Origin: Bacteroidetes bacterium HGW-Bacteroidetes-8
Lineage (GTDB): Bacteria > Bacteroidota > Bacteroidia > Bacteroidales > UBA932
Direction of reading: 5' to 3'
Assembly (NCBI GenBank): GCA_002840895.1
Contig: PHCZ01000011.1
Location: 62,001-126,000, forward strand
Length of the DNA: 64,000 nucleotides
Shown here: piece by piece, positions 1-8,584 of the stretch
How positions within the stretch are numbered: the stretch's first letter is position 1
Layout of the letters: each line of letters starts with the position of its first letter
Notes under the pieces: model-generated
What the model saw: the letters and a program-made list of their open reading frames with translations, nothing else
The model's database searches: none
Told to the model about the DNA's origin: nothing
Program-made: the position numbers and the translations under genes

Positions 1-474
1 GAGAAGACACCCTCTTATTTAGGAGCAGTATTATACAATCTGACTGCAAATAAATATGGATTTGGGTTTAATTTCAATACTGCCTTCTCATCTGTATTCG
101 ATATCAACATTAATTCAACCAGCATGTTTATTCAATCTTTCAACGGATTAAATAGAAACGACGCTTTTACTGAAAACCTTACTATCGAACCGAAAATCCA
201 ACTTGGTAAAAGATCTAAACTTATTTTGAATGGAAGATACTACCATTACGGCAATCGTCAACTGCCTAATAAAGAGCAAAATGATTTCATATTGAACTCC
301 TCATTTTCCTACCGATTAGACAAGAAAGGTAACTACAACCTTTGGTTAAGCGCCAACGATATTTTCAATCAGCAGCGGAACATAGCTATAAACCTTGGAG
401 AAGACTATACAAGTACGGTACGTACACTAATCCCCGGCAGATACTGGCTAATAAAAGCAGAATTTAAGTTTTAG
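1..474 (+). CDS. Outer-membrane beta-barrel protein, C-terminal part (partial)
   Basis: The reading frame is open from the first base of the window, so the start lies upstream. The visible 157 residues alternate polar and hydrophobic residues in short strands and end in phenylalanine (KAEFKF), as expected for the last strands of an outer-membrane barrel recognised by the BAM machinery. The phrase LWLSANDIFNQQRN near residues 113-126 is typical of the C-terminal strands of Bacteroidota outer-membrane beta-barrel proteins related to TonB-dependent receptors. The substrate cannot be read from this fragment. It converges on the gene that follows. Confidence 0.75.
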   Translation, partial: EKTPSYLGAVLYNLTANKYGFGFNFNTAFSSVFDININSTSMFIQSFNGLNRNDAFTENLTIEPKIQLGKRSKLILNGRYYHYGNRQLPNKEQNDFILNSSFSYRLDKKGNYNLWLSANDIFNQQRNIAINLGEDYTSTVRTLIPGRYWLIKAEFKF

Positions 475-511
475 ACCCATTTAATAGAGGCCCGTACATA
501 GATGCAAAAGC

Positions 512-1531
512 TTAGTCTAATTCTTTCAATTCCCGCTTCAATTCGTTGATTAGTTGTTTTTCAGATGGAAGATAAAGTTGATATTTGCTTGCCATAATTG
601 TGTTGTTGTTCTCCGGCAAAGTGTATTTTACCAACGTATTGTTTTTATCGGCACAAAGCAGTATTCCTATGGTAGGGTTCTCTTCGATGCTCTTCTCATT
701 GCGGTCATAATAGTTGACATACATCTGCAATTGCCCTATATCTTCGTGTGTGATTTTTTGCGTTTTCAACTCGATTACTACGAAGCAGTGCAATAGTCTG
801 TTATAGAAGACCAGGTCTGCGAAAAACTCGTCATCTTCCAACAATATCCTTTTCTGCCTTGCCACAAACGAAAATCCGTTTCCAAGTTCCAACAAGAATG
901 CCTGTAAATTAGAGATTAACGCACTCTCCAAATCTTTTTCGTAGTAGGTTGCATCGCGCTTCAACCCCAGAAACTCCAATATCATAGGATCTTTTATGAT
1001 TTCTGTTGGTGATTCGGGAATGCGTTCTTTACGAGCAACTTCAAGAACCGATTTCTTATCATTACTTAACAACAACCGTTCATATAATCCTGAATTTATC
1101 TGCCTCTCTAACTCCCTACCAGTCCAGTTATTATTGAGTGTTTCGTGTTCGTAGTACTCTTGTTTATCTTCGTTATCTATCTGCAACAAAAGTCTATATT
1201 GTGACCAGTTAAATTGTGAACGCAGTGCGTTCATAATTGGGTAAGCTCGGTAAAATTGCCTGCAAAATGCTAATTGACGATACGAAAATCCACTACCAAA
1301 CTCCGACTCAATCTTGTTGGCGAGATTATGCAACAAGTATGTTCCGTATTCCGCGCGCTCCTTGCCTGCTTGTTCTTCCACTACGATGCGTTCACCAAGT
1401 TTCCAATACATCCGTACTCGCTCAAAATCTACACCCCGTATAGCGTCATTGCGAGAGGTAGTTATTATGTTCCGGATATCGGAAACGAATTCGTTTCTCA
1501 ATTCTATATTAGATTGGATTTGTAATTTCAT
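512..1531 (-). CDS. YhcG/DUF1016-type PDDEXK nuclease domain protein
   Basis: This 339-residue protein matches the YhcG/DUF1016 layout. A helical N-terminal region (about 15-150, with the RMYWKLGERIV and GFSYRQLAFCRQFY signatures) is followed by a nuclease-like C-terminal domain (about 180-330). The C-terminal half has a PDDEXK-type core: D239, then E254-L-K256 in VVIELKTQ, then the helix GQLQMYVNYYD. Members are thought to act on DNA and often sit in mobile or defence regions, but the precise role is not settled. It stands alone, with no restriction-modification genes beside it. A CAAATATA box on the plus strand (TATATTTG read on the minus strand) 25 bp upstream supports this start. Confidence 0.85.
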   Translation of the reverse strand: MKLQIQSNIELRNEFVSDIRNIITTSRNDAIRGVDFERVRMYWKLGERIVVEEQAGKERAEYGTYLLHNLANKIESEFGSGFSYRQLAFCRQFYRAYPIMNALRSQFNWSQYRLLLQIDNEDKQEYYEHETLNNNWTGRELERQINSGLYERLLLSNDKKSVLEVARKERIPESPTEIIKDPMILEFLGLKRDATYYEKDLESALISNLQAFLLELGNGFSFVARQKRILLEDDEFFADLVFYNRLLHCFVVIELKTQKITHEDIGQLQMYVNYYDRNEKSIEENPTIGILLCADKNNTLVKYTLPENNNTIMASKYQLYLPSEKQLINELKRELKELD

Positions 1532-1555
1532 TCCTCATAAGTTTGAGTTGACAAA

Positions 1556-1563
1556 CAAATATA
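1556..1563 (-). promoter_or_regulatory. Bacteroidota -7 box (TATATTTG) for the DUF1016 gene
   Basis: Read on the minus strand this is TATATTTG, a match to the Bacteroidota -7 consensus TAnnTTTG. It lies 25 bp upstream of the ATG, which fits a short leader. No clear TTTG -33 box is present at 19 bp spacing. Confidence 0.5.
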
Positions 1564-1640
1564 GTAAACTATTTTAATCATTACCAACCATTTGAAAAAT
1601 ATTTTTCAGCCTCCAAATCAACTCCAGATCCCTCATAAAA

Positions 1641-1668
1641 AGTTCGGAAAATTGTCCTCTTAGGGGTA
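1641..1668 (+). repeat. Degenerate 28-base motif, copy 1
   Basis: This copy matches 2505-2532 at 23 of 28 positions, with the invariant core TTGTCCTCTTA. Both copies lie in gene-free DNA and both are followed within a few tens of bases by an inverted repeat. The two copies bracket the 190-residue membrane-protein gene. Confidence 0.5.
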
Positions 1669-1672
1669 CGGG

Positions 1673-1706
1673 AAAGAGGATGACATTTAAGTCATCCTCT
1701 TTTTTT
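1673..1706 (+). terminator. Rho-independent terminator-like hairpin
   Basis: A perfect 12-bp stem (AAAGAGGATGAC, 1673-1684, paired with 1691-1702) with a six-base loop is followed by a T tract on the plus strand. No plus-strand gene ends nearby: the last one ends at 474. It may end a read-through transcript, or an unrecognised small RNA from the 1532-1670 region. Confidence 0.6.
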
Positions 1707-1857
1707 ATGTGTTTTTATCACTAATAGCTCCGGCAAGACGGTGTCATAGATTGTGTCCAGTCCGGAAATAGACTCTTTATCAATTTACATCTCTAAGAAT
1801 CTGTATAAATATACCAAATATTATAGAAGAGTATAGTATAACTGAATAATTTATTAA

Positions 1858-1865
1858 TACATTTG
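1858..1865 (+). promoter_or_regulatory. Bacteroidota -7 box (TACATTTG)
   Basis: TACATTTG fits TAnnTTTG and lies about 40 bp before the ATG at 1906. The -33 position lacks a TTTG. Confidence 0.4.
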
Positions 1866-1905
1866 TGTTCAGGTATTAACAAGTATATTAACCTCCAAAA
1901 TAATT

Positions 1906-2478
1906 ATGAATTTTCTACTCTCAATAAAAACCATGGTTTTAATTACAGCCCTGGTCTCCCTTTTTCAAGCGTTATTTGTATTAATTCGCAGAAGACCAAT
2001 TGTGTTTAATTATTCTCATTATTTATTAACCTTGATTCCGATATTACTAATATCCTATTTTTCAATAGGTGATGATACATTTATGATCAATAACATTTTC
2101 ATACTGTTTTTCTCTATTGCCTTAATTTTTATTATTAGTAGAATGTTCTGCGGGGTGACCATTTTGGGAAGTTCCGATGCCGAACTTCAAAATAAGCTTG
2201 CTGATTATTTGAATAATCGAGGGATTGAGTTTGAGCAGATTCCAAAAACAATATATATCAATAAAAAAGATGTTACTCTGTCAATCACTTCCAATGATAA
2301 TTTCGGGACATCAGGTATCTCAATAAAAGGCAAGGTGACAGACTTAACTGTTAACAATATTGTGAAGGCGTTACGACAAAAAAATCTTCAATTCAACATA
2401 AAATACCCAATTTATGCTGCCGTAAGCGCGGTTTTACTCTTGATCACATATTTTATGTTAATTAGTATTTCTCATTAA
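1906..2478 (+). CDS. Unknown small integral membrane protein
   Basis: I do not recognise a family for this 190-residue protein. It has three hydrophobic segments near the N-terminus (about 9-26, 36-51 and 57-77), then a soluble domain of about 90 residues (80-165) with alternating beta-strand and helix character, and a final membrane segment (about 168-187). A hydrophobic bundle enclosing a small soluble domain suggests a membrane sensor or accessory protein, but no catalytic motif is visible. The gene stands alone and is flanked by two copies of a degenerate 28-base motif. Base composition is AT-rich compared with the operons further right. Confidence 0.6.
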   Translation: MNFLLSIKTMVLITALVSLFQALFVLIRRRPIVFNYSHYLLTLIPILLISYFSIGDDTFMINNIFILFFSIALIFIISRMFCGVTILGSSDAELQNKLADYLNNRGIEFEQIPKTIYINKKDVTLSITSNDNFGTSGISIKGKVTDLTVNNIVKALRQKNLQFNIKYPIYAAVSAVLLLITYFMLISISH

Positions 2479-2504
2479 TCATAAATATATCAAGCATATA
2501 AGAA

Positions 2505-2532
2505 GGTTCAGAAAGTTGTCCTCTTACGTGTA
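2505..2532 (+). repeat. Degenerate 28-base motif, copy 2
   Basis: This is the partner of 1641-1668 (23 of 28 identical, core TTGTCCTCTTA). It lies just after the stop of the small membrane-protein gene and before an imperfect inverted repeat. Confidence 0.5.
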
Positions 2533-2544
2533 TTGAAACAAAAT

Positions 2545-2575
2545 AACCCTAATTGATAATAAGTCAGTTAGGGTT
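2545..2575. repeat. Inverted repeat downstream of the membrane-protein gene
   Basis: The arms AACCCTAATTGA (2545-2556) and TCAGTTAGGGTT (2564-2575) pair over 12 bases with a single G-T wobble and a seven-base loop. There is no T tract on the plus strand; on the minus strand the following bases are T-rich. It could be a weak terminator or a processing hairpin. Confidence 0.45.
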
Positions 2576-2736
2576 CCTCTATTTCGGCTGTATGGCATAG
2601 AAAATGCATTTAACTATCGATATCAATTTCAAGTTTTTATAAAACTCACAAGTAGCCATCACCAGGCGTGTTTTAATGACTTTGAGGCAATCAAAAGAAT
2701 ACAAGTAAAGTGAATAAATCTGATAATTTTAAAAGG

Positions 2737-3990
2737 ATGAAAAAAACAACAACACTTTTAGTTCTCCTAATCTCTGCCATATCAATTATGGCTCAGAGCA
2801 AGTTACAAAATTACGATTCATATATCCGCAAGGCTGACTCACTTTATCGTGCAAACGATTTCAAGAATTCATCTTTCGCATTTTCGGAGGCGTTTAAAGT
2901 CCCTGATGCGAAAATCACGATGAACCAACGGTATAATTCTGCTTGTTCGTATGCCTTGGCAAACAAACCGGATAGCGCTTTTTTAAATCTAAATCATATT
3001 GCATCTTTTATGAATTATGCCAATTATGGGCATATCATAGCTGACCCCGATTTAAAATCCTTACATACAGATAGTAGATGGACGGCGCTTATCAAAGTAG
3101 TGAAATTAAATAAGGATAAGGCCTATGCAAGTCTGGATTTTGTTACATTATACAAGCATAAGATTGAAGTTTTTGTAGCCGGTATGCAAAATAATCAATC
3201 AGGCAAACCCGTCATTGTTTTTGAAAATGGAATGGCCGATAACTATGCAAGATGGGCTTCAATAATTGATGAATTTTCTAAAACTAATGTGGTTTTTGCC
3301 TATAACCGACCTCGAATTGGGGAATCAGAAGACGACAGCTTGCCTCCAACCACGAAACATATAGTTGAAAATCTAAGAGAAATGTTAATCAAAAAAGGAC
3401 TTAAGCCGCCTTATTTGTTAGTATCGCATTCGTTTGGTGGAGCCTATATCCGAAGTTTTGCTTCAGATTATCCCAACGAAATAGCCGGACTTGTTTTTGT
3501 TGATCCTGTTGATTTTACGAAAAAAAAAGGAATGGGCGATTTGCCCTACCTAGAAATTGGCTTGACCCAGCATCAAATCGACTCGATATTTGGGCAGCCT
3601 TATAAAAATTTCACCGAAAAACTATATGCAGAAATGCCTAGATACTACGTGGAAGAGGTAAAGATATTACGCCAATTAACAAAGACCGATTTTGCTGAGT
3701 GCGACAAAAACCCTTTACCAAATGTACCTGTTCATTTTATAAAGGCAGGCGGTTTTGCCAACTCCGAACCACCCACTATCTATGACAGAGAAAAAATGTG
3801 GCGAATTAATAGCAATATCCAAATTAAGCGATGGATGGAACTTTTGTATCCACTAAAATATGGACGATTTTTTTATAGTTCAAGTTCAGGGCATATGATG
3901 CAAACTGATGATCCCGAAATTGTTATTTCTAGTATAAAACTAGCATTAAGCGACTATGATAAAATTTTAAAGGAGTCAGAAAGCCGTTAA
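2737..3990 (+). CDS. Secreted alpha/beta hydrolase with N-terminal helical (TPR-like) region
   Basis: The ATG at 2737 is chosen over an upstream in-frame GTG because it opens directly into a signal peptide (MKKTTTLLVLL... ending IMAQ, about residue 20). Residues 25-120 form helical hairpins resembling a tetratricopeptide region (RKADSLYRANDF, YNSACSYALANKPDSAF). Residues about 140-410 form an alpha/beta hydrolase: the nucleophile elbow SHSFGG places the serine at residue 232, an acid is plausible in VFVDPVD, and a late histidine occurs in SSGHMMQTDDPE. This layout is common in Bacteroidota hydrolases of unknown substrate. It should act in the periplasm or on the cell surface. It appears to be transcribed alone. 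Confidence 0.8.
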   Translation: MKKTTTLLVLLISAISIMAQSKLQNYDSYIRKADSLYRANDFKNSSFAFSEAFKVPDAKITMNQRYNSACSYALANKPDSAFLNLNHIASFMNYANYGHIIADPDLKSLHTDSRWTALIKVVKLNKDKAYASLDFVTLYKHKIEVFVAGMQNNQSGKPVIVFENGMADNYARWASIIDEFSKTNVVFAYNRPRIGESEDDSLPPTTKHIVENLREMLIKKGLKPPYLLVSHSFGGAYIRSFASDYPNEIAGLVFVDPVDFTKKKGMGDLPYLEIGLTQHQIDSIFGQPYKNFTEKLYAEMPRYYVEEVKILRQLTKTDFAECDKNPLPNVPVHFIKAGGFANSEPPTIYDREKMWRINSNIQIKRWMELLYPLKYGRFFYSSSSGHMMQTDDPEIVISSIKLALSDYDKILKESESR

Positions 3991-4133
3991 CTAGGTGTGT
4001 AGATAATGTAGGTTGACATTTGAGTTCAAGAAGGAGGACAGTATATAAGTGAAAAGCAGATAACAAAAATAGGATTTAGTCACTTATATAGTGTATAGTT
4101 CGAATCCGGGAATTGGGTCTGGAGATAAAAAAA

Positions 4134-5327
4134 TTACTGAATGGGCTTAAAAGTAAGCAATTCAGAAATTTTAGTCACTGTTCTTCTATCCACTTTATAT
4201 GAAAAAGGCTTATCAATCTCAACCGGTAATTTGGTAAATAATGAGGCTATCTCATTCTTTCCATCCTGCATAAAAACGAACGACCCCTCTCCAAAGCCAA
4301 AAAAATTGCCGAAACTTGAAATTGTCTTTACAAAACGTCCATCACTCTCATACAATCGAAGCGGAAAGAGGAATCGTTTTCCAGTGGAGTAGAGATCATC
4401 TTCCAAAGCGGAATAATTCCTTTTATCTTCAAATTCCACATCAAACTGAATATATCTATCTCCATTCGGACCCCAGTCAATTGGACATCTGTTGGTAATA
4501 TCACTTGGAATAAACATATTCCAAAAACTCCATTTTTGGTTTGGTTTAGGAAAATCCATCTTACCGGCATCATAAACTCCCTTTTGATAATACTTTGCTT
4601 GTAAAAATGGAGATTCCTGCTTCATCTTCTCCAGTATTGCAGTTTTTGGGGCATCAAAAACAGGCTTGGGAGGGAAGGTACAAGATAGTTGCAGTGGTAT
4701 TTGGTCCGGTAGATCTACCTTCATCTCTCTAAAAGCACTTTTTAAATCTGCTTCATAAACCAGATTAGAGAGTTGGGTCACTGCTCCGTTGTAAACTTTG
4801 TATGACAAAGAGCCCCCTTTTTCTACAGCAACACCCGATAAAAAAGTGGGATAGACCCCTTGCTGTACATAGACGACACCAAGATATCCGTCGCCGAGAA
4901 GGTAGCCCCAATTCGAAATAGTTTTAACAAATTTGCCGTTAAACTCATAAAGGTCGAGGGTAAATGTTAAGCTATGATTTGTACCTGCCATATCGTCTAC
5001 TACACGATAAGGGCGGTTATTTTTATCGGGCACCACATTCACTACCACATATCTGTCTCCATTTACACCCCAATCTATCGGCTTTTTGGTTGAAACATCC
5101 ATAGCCGCTTGAAAATTAGAGAGTGTCCAAAGATCATTATCTGCGGGTATGGGCTTACTTAGTTTTGCAGACCAAGCTTTTACCTTATAGTGCTTTGTAA
5201 AGAAAGATGGTACCTCATTGCTTCTCTTTACCAGAGTGAGTATTAATTGGGCTTTTTCATCGCTGCTCTGCCCAAGTAGAGATAACGAAAAGATACTTAG
5301 TACAAATAAAATTACAACTCTCTTCAT
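4134..5327 (-). CDS. Secreted protein of unknown function with an internal duplication
   Basis: The start at 5327 (MKRVVILFVLSIFSL, a signal peptide) is preferred to one ten codons upstream because a minus-strand TAATTTTG box overlaps the longer start. The mature protein has two related halves. One covers roughly residues 50-200 and the other roughly 265-395. Each carries PIDWGxNGDRY, then a D-D pair, then LYE-x-G-FVKTIS, then a glycine/aromatic stretch and a SYKV motif. I do not recognise the family or any catalytic residues; two copies of a beta-rich carbohydrate- or peptide-binding-like fold is one possibility. It is monocistronic and diverges from the lipoprotein/radical SAM pair. Confidence 0.65.
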   Translation of the reverse strand: MKRVVILFVLSIFSLSLLGQSSDEKAQLILTLVKRSNEVPSFFTKHYKVKAWSAKLSKPIPADNDLWTLSNFQAAMDVSTKKPIDWGVNGDRYVVVNVVPDKNNRPYRVVDDMAGTNHSLTFTLDLYEFNGKFVKTISNWGYLLGDGYLGVVYVQQGVYPTFLSGVAVEKGGSLSYKVYNGAVTQLSNLVYEADLKSAFREMKVDLPDQIPLQLSCTFPPKPVFDAPKTAILEKMKQESPFLQAKYYQKGVYDAGKMDFPKPNQKWSFWNMFIPSDITNRCPIDWGPNGDRYIQFDVEFEDKRNYSALEDDLYSTGKRFLFPLRLYESDGRFVKTISSFGNFFGFGEGSFVFMQDGKNEIASLFTKLPVEIDKPFSYKVDRRTVTKISELLTFKPIQ

Positions 5328-5354
5328 AAAATAATCAGGTTTATAATTGGTAAG

Positions 5355-5362
5355 CAAAATTA
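5355..5362 (-). promoter_or_regulatory. Bacteroidota -7 box (TAATTTTG)
   Basis: Read on the minus strand, TAATTTTG fits TAnnTTTG. It lies about 28 bp upstream of the ATG at 5327 and overlaps the longer alternative start at 5357, which argues for the shorter protein. Confidence 0.4.
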
Positions 5363-5433
5363 GTTAATCTTTATTAATCTTAAAAATGCAACGATAGTAC
5401 ACTTTTGCGCATCTTATAGTAAAGTTAAAGGCA

Positions 5434-5892
5434 ATGAAAATAAGTTATGTAAAAGTATCTGCCTGGATTATGAGCGGAGCAATGACTCTGCTGGGCTTCT
5501 CGTCGTGTGATAATTTAATTGAGCCCAGATGTGAATATGGTACCCCTCACGCTAAATACACTGTGAAGGGGCGTGTTACCAATGAGCAAGGTGTTGCTAT
5601 TCCCGGAATTCAGGTTATTATTGAGAGGAGTGGGAATCCTCTGAGCAGCAGGGTTGACATTGCAAATCAAACATCCGGCAGTACCGGCGAATTTGCAAAG
5701 AGTTTTGAATATGTTTTCCCGGAAAATCAAAATTTTACTCTAAAATTTTCTGATATAGACGGTCCGGCTAATGGAGTTTATAAGGCAAAAACAGAAAGTT
5801 TTGTAATTCCTTTAAGCGAATTGAAGGGTGGAGACAAAAGCTGGTACTCTGGAGAAGCAGTTAAGGAGGTAGTAGTTAAGCTCGAAGAGTAG
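5434..5892 (+). CDS. Putative lipoprotein of the rSAM/lipoprotein system
   Basis: This 152-residue protein has a lipoprotein signal (hydrophobic stretch, then LLGFSSC with C26 as the lipidation site). After it comes CEYGTPHAKYTVKGRV, the hallmark of the Bacteroidales lipoproteins that sit beside a dedicated radical SAM/SPASM enzyme (the pair I recall as TIGR04133/TIGR04134). Residues 40-150 form a carboxypeptidase-regulatory-like beta sandwich (VTNEQGVAIPGIQVIIE). The next gene encodes the radical SAM partner and its start abuts this stop, so the two are probably translationally coupled. Being the partner's substrate is an inference: no modified residue is known. Confidence 0.8.
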   Translation: MKISYVKVSAWIMSGAMTLLGFSSCDNLIEPRCEYGTPHAKYTVKGRVTNEQGVAIPGIQVIIERSGNPLSSRVDIANQTSGSTGEFAKSFEYVFPENQNFTLKFSDIDGPANGVYKAKTESFVIPLSELKGGDKSWYSGEAVKEVVVKLEE

Positions 5893-5894
5893 TG

Positions 5895-6998
5895 ATGTCT
5901 CATTTCAAGAGTGATTACATTGGTCTGAGAAAGAGGGCTGCACTGGAGATTTTTAGGTTGCAGAGGGATACTCTTATAAAGAGGCATCCTCTTAAGGCAC
6001 TTTTTTGGGAGTGCACCCTCAGGTGTAATCTTAACTGTATCCATTGTGGAAGTGACTGCAAAAAAGAGGCTGAGAAATCTGAGATGCCTGTAGCAGATTT
6101 CTTAAGGGTTGCACAAGAGATAAAAAGCTCTGTTAATCCCAACAATGTATTGATAATCTTCACCGGAGGAGAGGCGCTTATAAGAGAGGATATAGATTAT
6201 TGTGGGCTGGAGCTTTACAGGATGGGGTTCCCGTGGGGTATTGTTACAAATGGAATGTTACTGGACGAAAATAGACTTAACTCTCTTATAAAGTGCGGAA
6301 TACACACATTGACTATTAGTCTGGACGGATTCGAGCCCGAGCACAATATGATGAGGGGCGACGTCAGAAGCTTCGCTAATGCCGAGAGAGCCATTAAACT
6401 TCTTTGCCGTCCGGAAGTATCAAGTGAGATTTTGTGGGATGTGGTAACCTGCGTCACTCCAATGAATATTAACCACCTCAATAGATTCAGAGAGTATCTG
6501 ATATCTGTGGGAGTAAAAAGCTGGCGACTCTTTACTGTTTTCCCGGTTGGGAGGGCTGCAACCGATACAAGGCTCAAACTTGACCCTGCTGATCTTAGAA
6601 AATTGATGGAGTTTATAGTTCAGACAAGAGAAGAGGGGAAGATATGCTGCTCATACGGATGCGAAGGATTTCTAGGTGGGTATGAGGCAGAGGTGAGAGA
6701 TAATTTTTATATGTGCAACGCCGGTATTACTGTGTCGGGGATACTGGCAGATGGCTCCATAGGGGCGTGCCCAAGCATAAGAGCTGAGTTAAAACAGGGA
6801 AATATCTATAACGACTCATTTATGGATGTGTGGAATAACAGATATGAGAAATTCCGCGACAGAGAGTGGGCAAAGAAGGGGGTATGCAAGAGCTGCAGCA
6901 GTTTCAGATATTGTATGGGAAACGGAATGCATCTTAGAGACAATAACGATAATTTGCTCTTTTGTCACCTACACAGGCTTAGCAGCAAAGGGATTTAA
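5895..6998 (+). CDS. Radical SAM/SPASM protein of the rSAM/lipoprotein system
   Basis: The 367-residue enzyme carries a radical SAM cluster motif C44-x3-C48-x2-C51 within CTLRCNLNCIHCGSDC, with extra cysteines at 40 and 55. FTGGEAL follows as the glycine-rich SAM-binding strand, and then TISLDG. The C-terminal third (about 250-360) is cysteine-rich like a SPASM/twitch domain (CNAG, GACPS, CKSCSSFRYCMGN, CHLHR) and probably binds auxiliary Fe-S clusters. SPASM enzymes usually modify peptides or proteins, and the abutting lipoprotein gene is the obvious candidate target. A GTG overlaps the upstream stop by one base; the ATG at 5895 is taken as the start. Confidence 0.88.
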   Translation: MSHFKSDYIGLRKRAALEIFRLQRDTLIKRHPLKALFWECTLRCNLNCIHCGSDCKKEAEKSEMPVADFLRVAQEIKSSVNPNNVLIIFTGGEALIREDIDYCGLELYRMGFPWGIVTNGMLLDENRLNSLIKCGIHTLTISLDGFEPEHNMMRGDVRSFANAERAIKLLCRPEVSSEILWDVVTCVTPMNINHLNRFREYLISVGVKSWRLFTVFPVGRAATDTRLKLDPADLRKLMEFIVQTREEGKICCSYGCEGFLGGYEAEVRDNFYMCNAGITVSGILADGSIGACPSIRAELKQGNIYNDSFMDVWNNRYEKFRDREWAKKGVCKSCSSFRYCMGNGMHLRDNNDNLLFCHLHRLSSKGI

Positions 6999-7047
6999 AA
7001 CAGTTATATCGAATTAGTAGAGATACGAAACTAATTAAGTTCGGGAA

Positions 7048-8358
7048 TTACATATCATCCATTGAATAACCTTTAAGTTCCACTTTGTATGAGGCCAATT
7101 CACTTTTTATGGAATCTACTTTCGTTCTAAGTTGTTTAAGATCAATTTTTCTTGAATTCCGTTTTACTTCCGCCACCAACGCTGTTTTGTCCAGTTCATT
7201 CAGGGCTAAAATGTCTATTTCGTTCTCGCCCTTACTGTCCCAATAACTGCCGATACTCATTACCTTTTCGTTCTCTATTATCATCTCCCGAAAATATTTT
7301 TCAAGGATCAGACCACTATATTGTTCGTAATCACGATAAATGTACTCCTGCAAGAGGTCATATTTACCCATTTCTATAATGGACTGGTTGGGATAAATAA
7401 ACCTAAACCAAAAACGGAGATAGTTGTCTTGGATGCTCCAACGAGCCTTACGGCTTTCCGGTTTTGAGAATATGGGTTTGTTGCGCCTGATTAGGGAGTA
7501 CTCCTTTTCAAGATTTGATAGATAGGCCCCTGTGTTTTTACCAATAATGGAATCTATCTCGCCTTGTTTAGTTTTGCCGGACGCTATAAGTTGCAAAATT
7601 GAAAAATAGGTCCCATACTCTTTACCAAACACCGAAATAAGTAGTTCGCGCCCTTCGTTCAGAAAAGGGGAATCCTGCCTTACGACCATATTTAGCATCT
7701 TCTCTTGAGTAATAGCTCCGGACTCCATTAGTAACTCGATATATTTAGGAACTCCTCCGGTAATCATATACAGGCAAAGAAGGTCTTCCGGAGTATAGTT
7801 CGGGTTAAAGTCATTCAAAATTTCTTTTATTATGCTTACAGTAAATGGTTGGAGGGTCATTTTTGAAGTTAGGCGGCCGAATAATGGCTCCTTTTTGTTT
7901 TCGAAAATCCTCATCATCATCGAATAAATAGAGCCACAGACTATAAAGTTGATTTTGGTTTTTTCCTTATATCTATCCCACAACTCTTGTATCTCACTGA
8001 AAATAGCTGAATTTACACTGTTAAACTCTTGGAACTCATCAATAAAGAGTGTAAAATTTTGAGTGGTAGCATAAATAAGTAGCTGCTTAAATAGGTCCCT
8101 AAAGTGTGTTATGTTCCCGAAAATCTGCAAACCTAATGCCTCCAAGGCCTCTTTCTGGAATTGTTCGCATAAAAGCGATTCACTTTTTCGAGAGACGAAC
8201 AGATATAAATACTTCTCTCCTTTAAGGGACTCTAACAGTAGGGATGTCTTTCCGATACGTCGGCGTCCAATCATAACTGTGAAAACAGCACTTTTTTCAG
8301 ATTGTTTGCGGTTTTGTTCGAGAATATCTATCTCATTAACTCTATCGTAAAATTTCAT
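7048..8358 (-). CDS. AAA ATPase with C-terminal DUF234/PDDEXK-like domain
   Basis: This 436-residue protein opens with FYDRVNEIDIL and a Walker A loop GRRRIGKTS (31-39). Walker B is FTLFIDEFQEF, with D108 and E109. ARC-type motifs follow (CGSIYSMM, PLFGR, TGGVPKYIELL). A winged-helix segment (GKTKQGEIDSIIGKN) and a C-terminal nuclease-like domain with EIDILALNE and AEVKR complete the layout. It matches the archaeal-type ATPase/DUF234 family, widespread in Bacteroidota and often linked to mobile or defence DNA. The cellular role is unknown. It stands alone between the radical SAM pair and the GH130 fusion. Confidence 0.85.
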   Translation of the reverse strand: MKFYDRVNEIDILEQNRKQSEKSAVFTVMIGRRRIGKTSLLLESLKGEKYLYLFVSRKSESLLCEQFQKEALEALGLQIFGNITHFRDLFKQLLIYATTQNFTLFIDEFQEFNSVNSAIFSEIQELWDRYKEKTKINFIVCGSIYSMMMRIFENKKEPLFGRLTSKMTLQPFTVSIIKEILNDFNPNYTPEDLLCLYMITGGVPKYIELLMESGAITQEKMLNMVVRQDSPFLNEGRELLISVFGKEYGTYFSILQLIASGKTKQGEIDSIIGKNTGAYLSNLEKEYSLIRRNKPIFSKPESRKARWSIQDNYLRFWFRFIYPNQSIIEMGKYDLLQEYIYRDYEQYSGLILEKYFREMIIENEKVMSIGSYWDSKGENEIDILALNELDKTALVAEVKRNSRKIDLKQLRTKVDSIKSELASYKVELKGYSMDDM

Positions 8359-8584
8359 ATATTATTATTGCATTACAAGAACTAATGGTATTTCTACTGG
8401 CTTTTTAATTATTTTAACACCCATTATCTTAATGGCCATTACAAAAATAAAGTTATTTTTTGAATTCCCAAATAAACTCTGAGAATAATACATAATCCAA
8501 GCGGAATTGTGTAAGTTTTTCGATTCGATTTTTGTGAACTTTATAATTATTTCAATCATAGTAACCTGGAATAAAAAAAACAAA

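Larger units (their letters stand above)
1532..1905. other. Intergenic region between the nuclease gene and a membrane-protein gene
   Basis: This 374-base stretch has no credible gene. It holds the minus-strand promoter box of the DUF1016 gene at its left end, a 28-base degenerate motif shared with the next intergenic region, a strong terminator-like hairpin, and a TACATTTG box in front of the following gene. Confidence 0.6.

Noticed and set aside
512-1531. Restriction-modification or complete defence island around the DUF1016 gene
   Set aside because: No methyltransferase, specificity subunit or other defence gene lies nearby; the neighbours are unrelated envelope genes.
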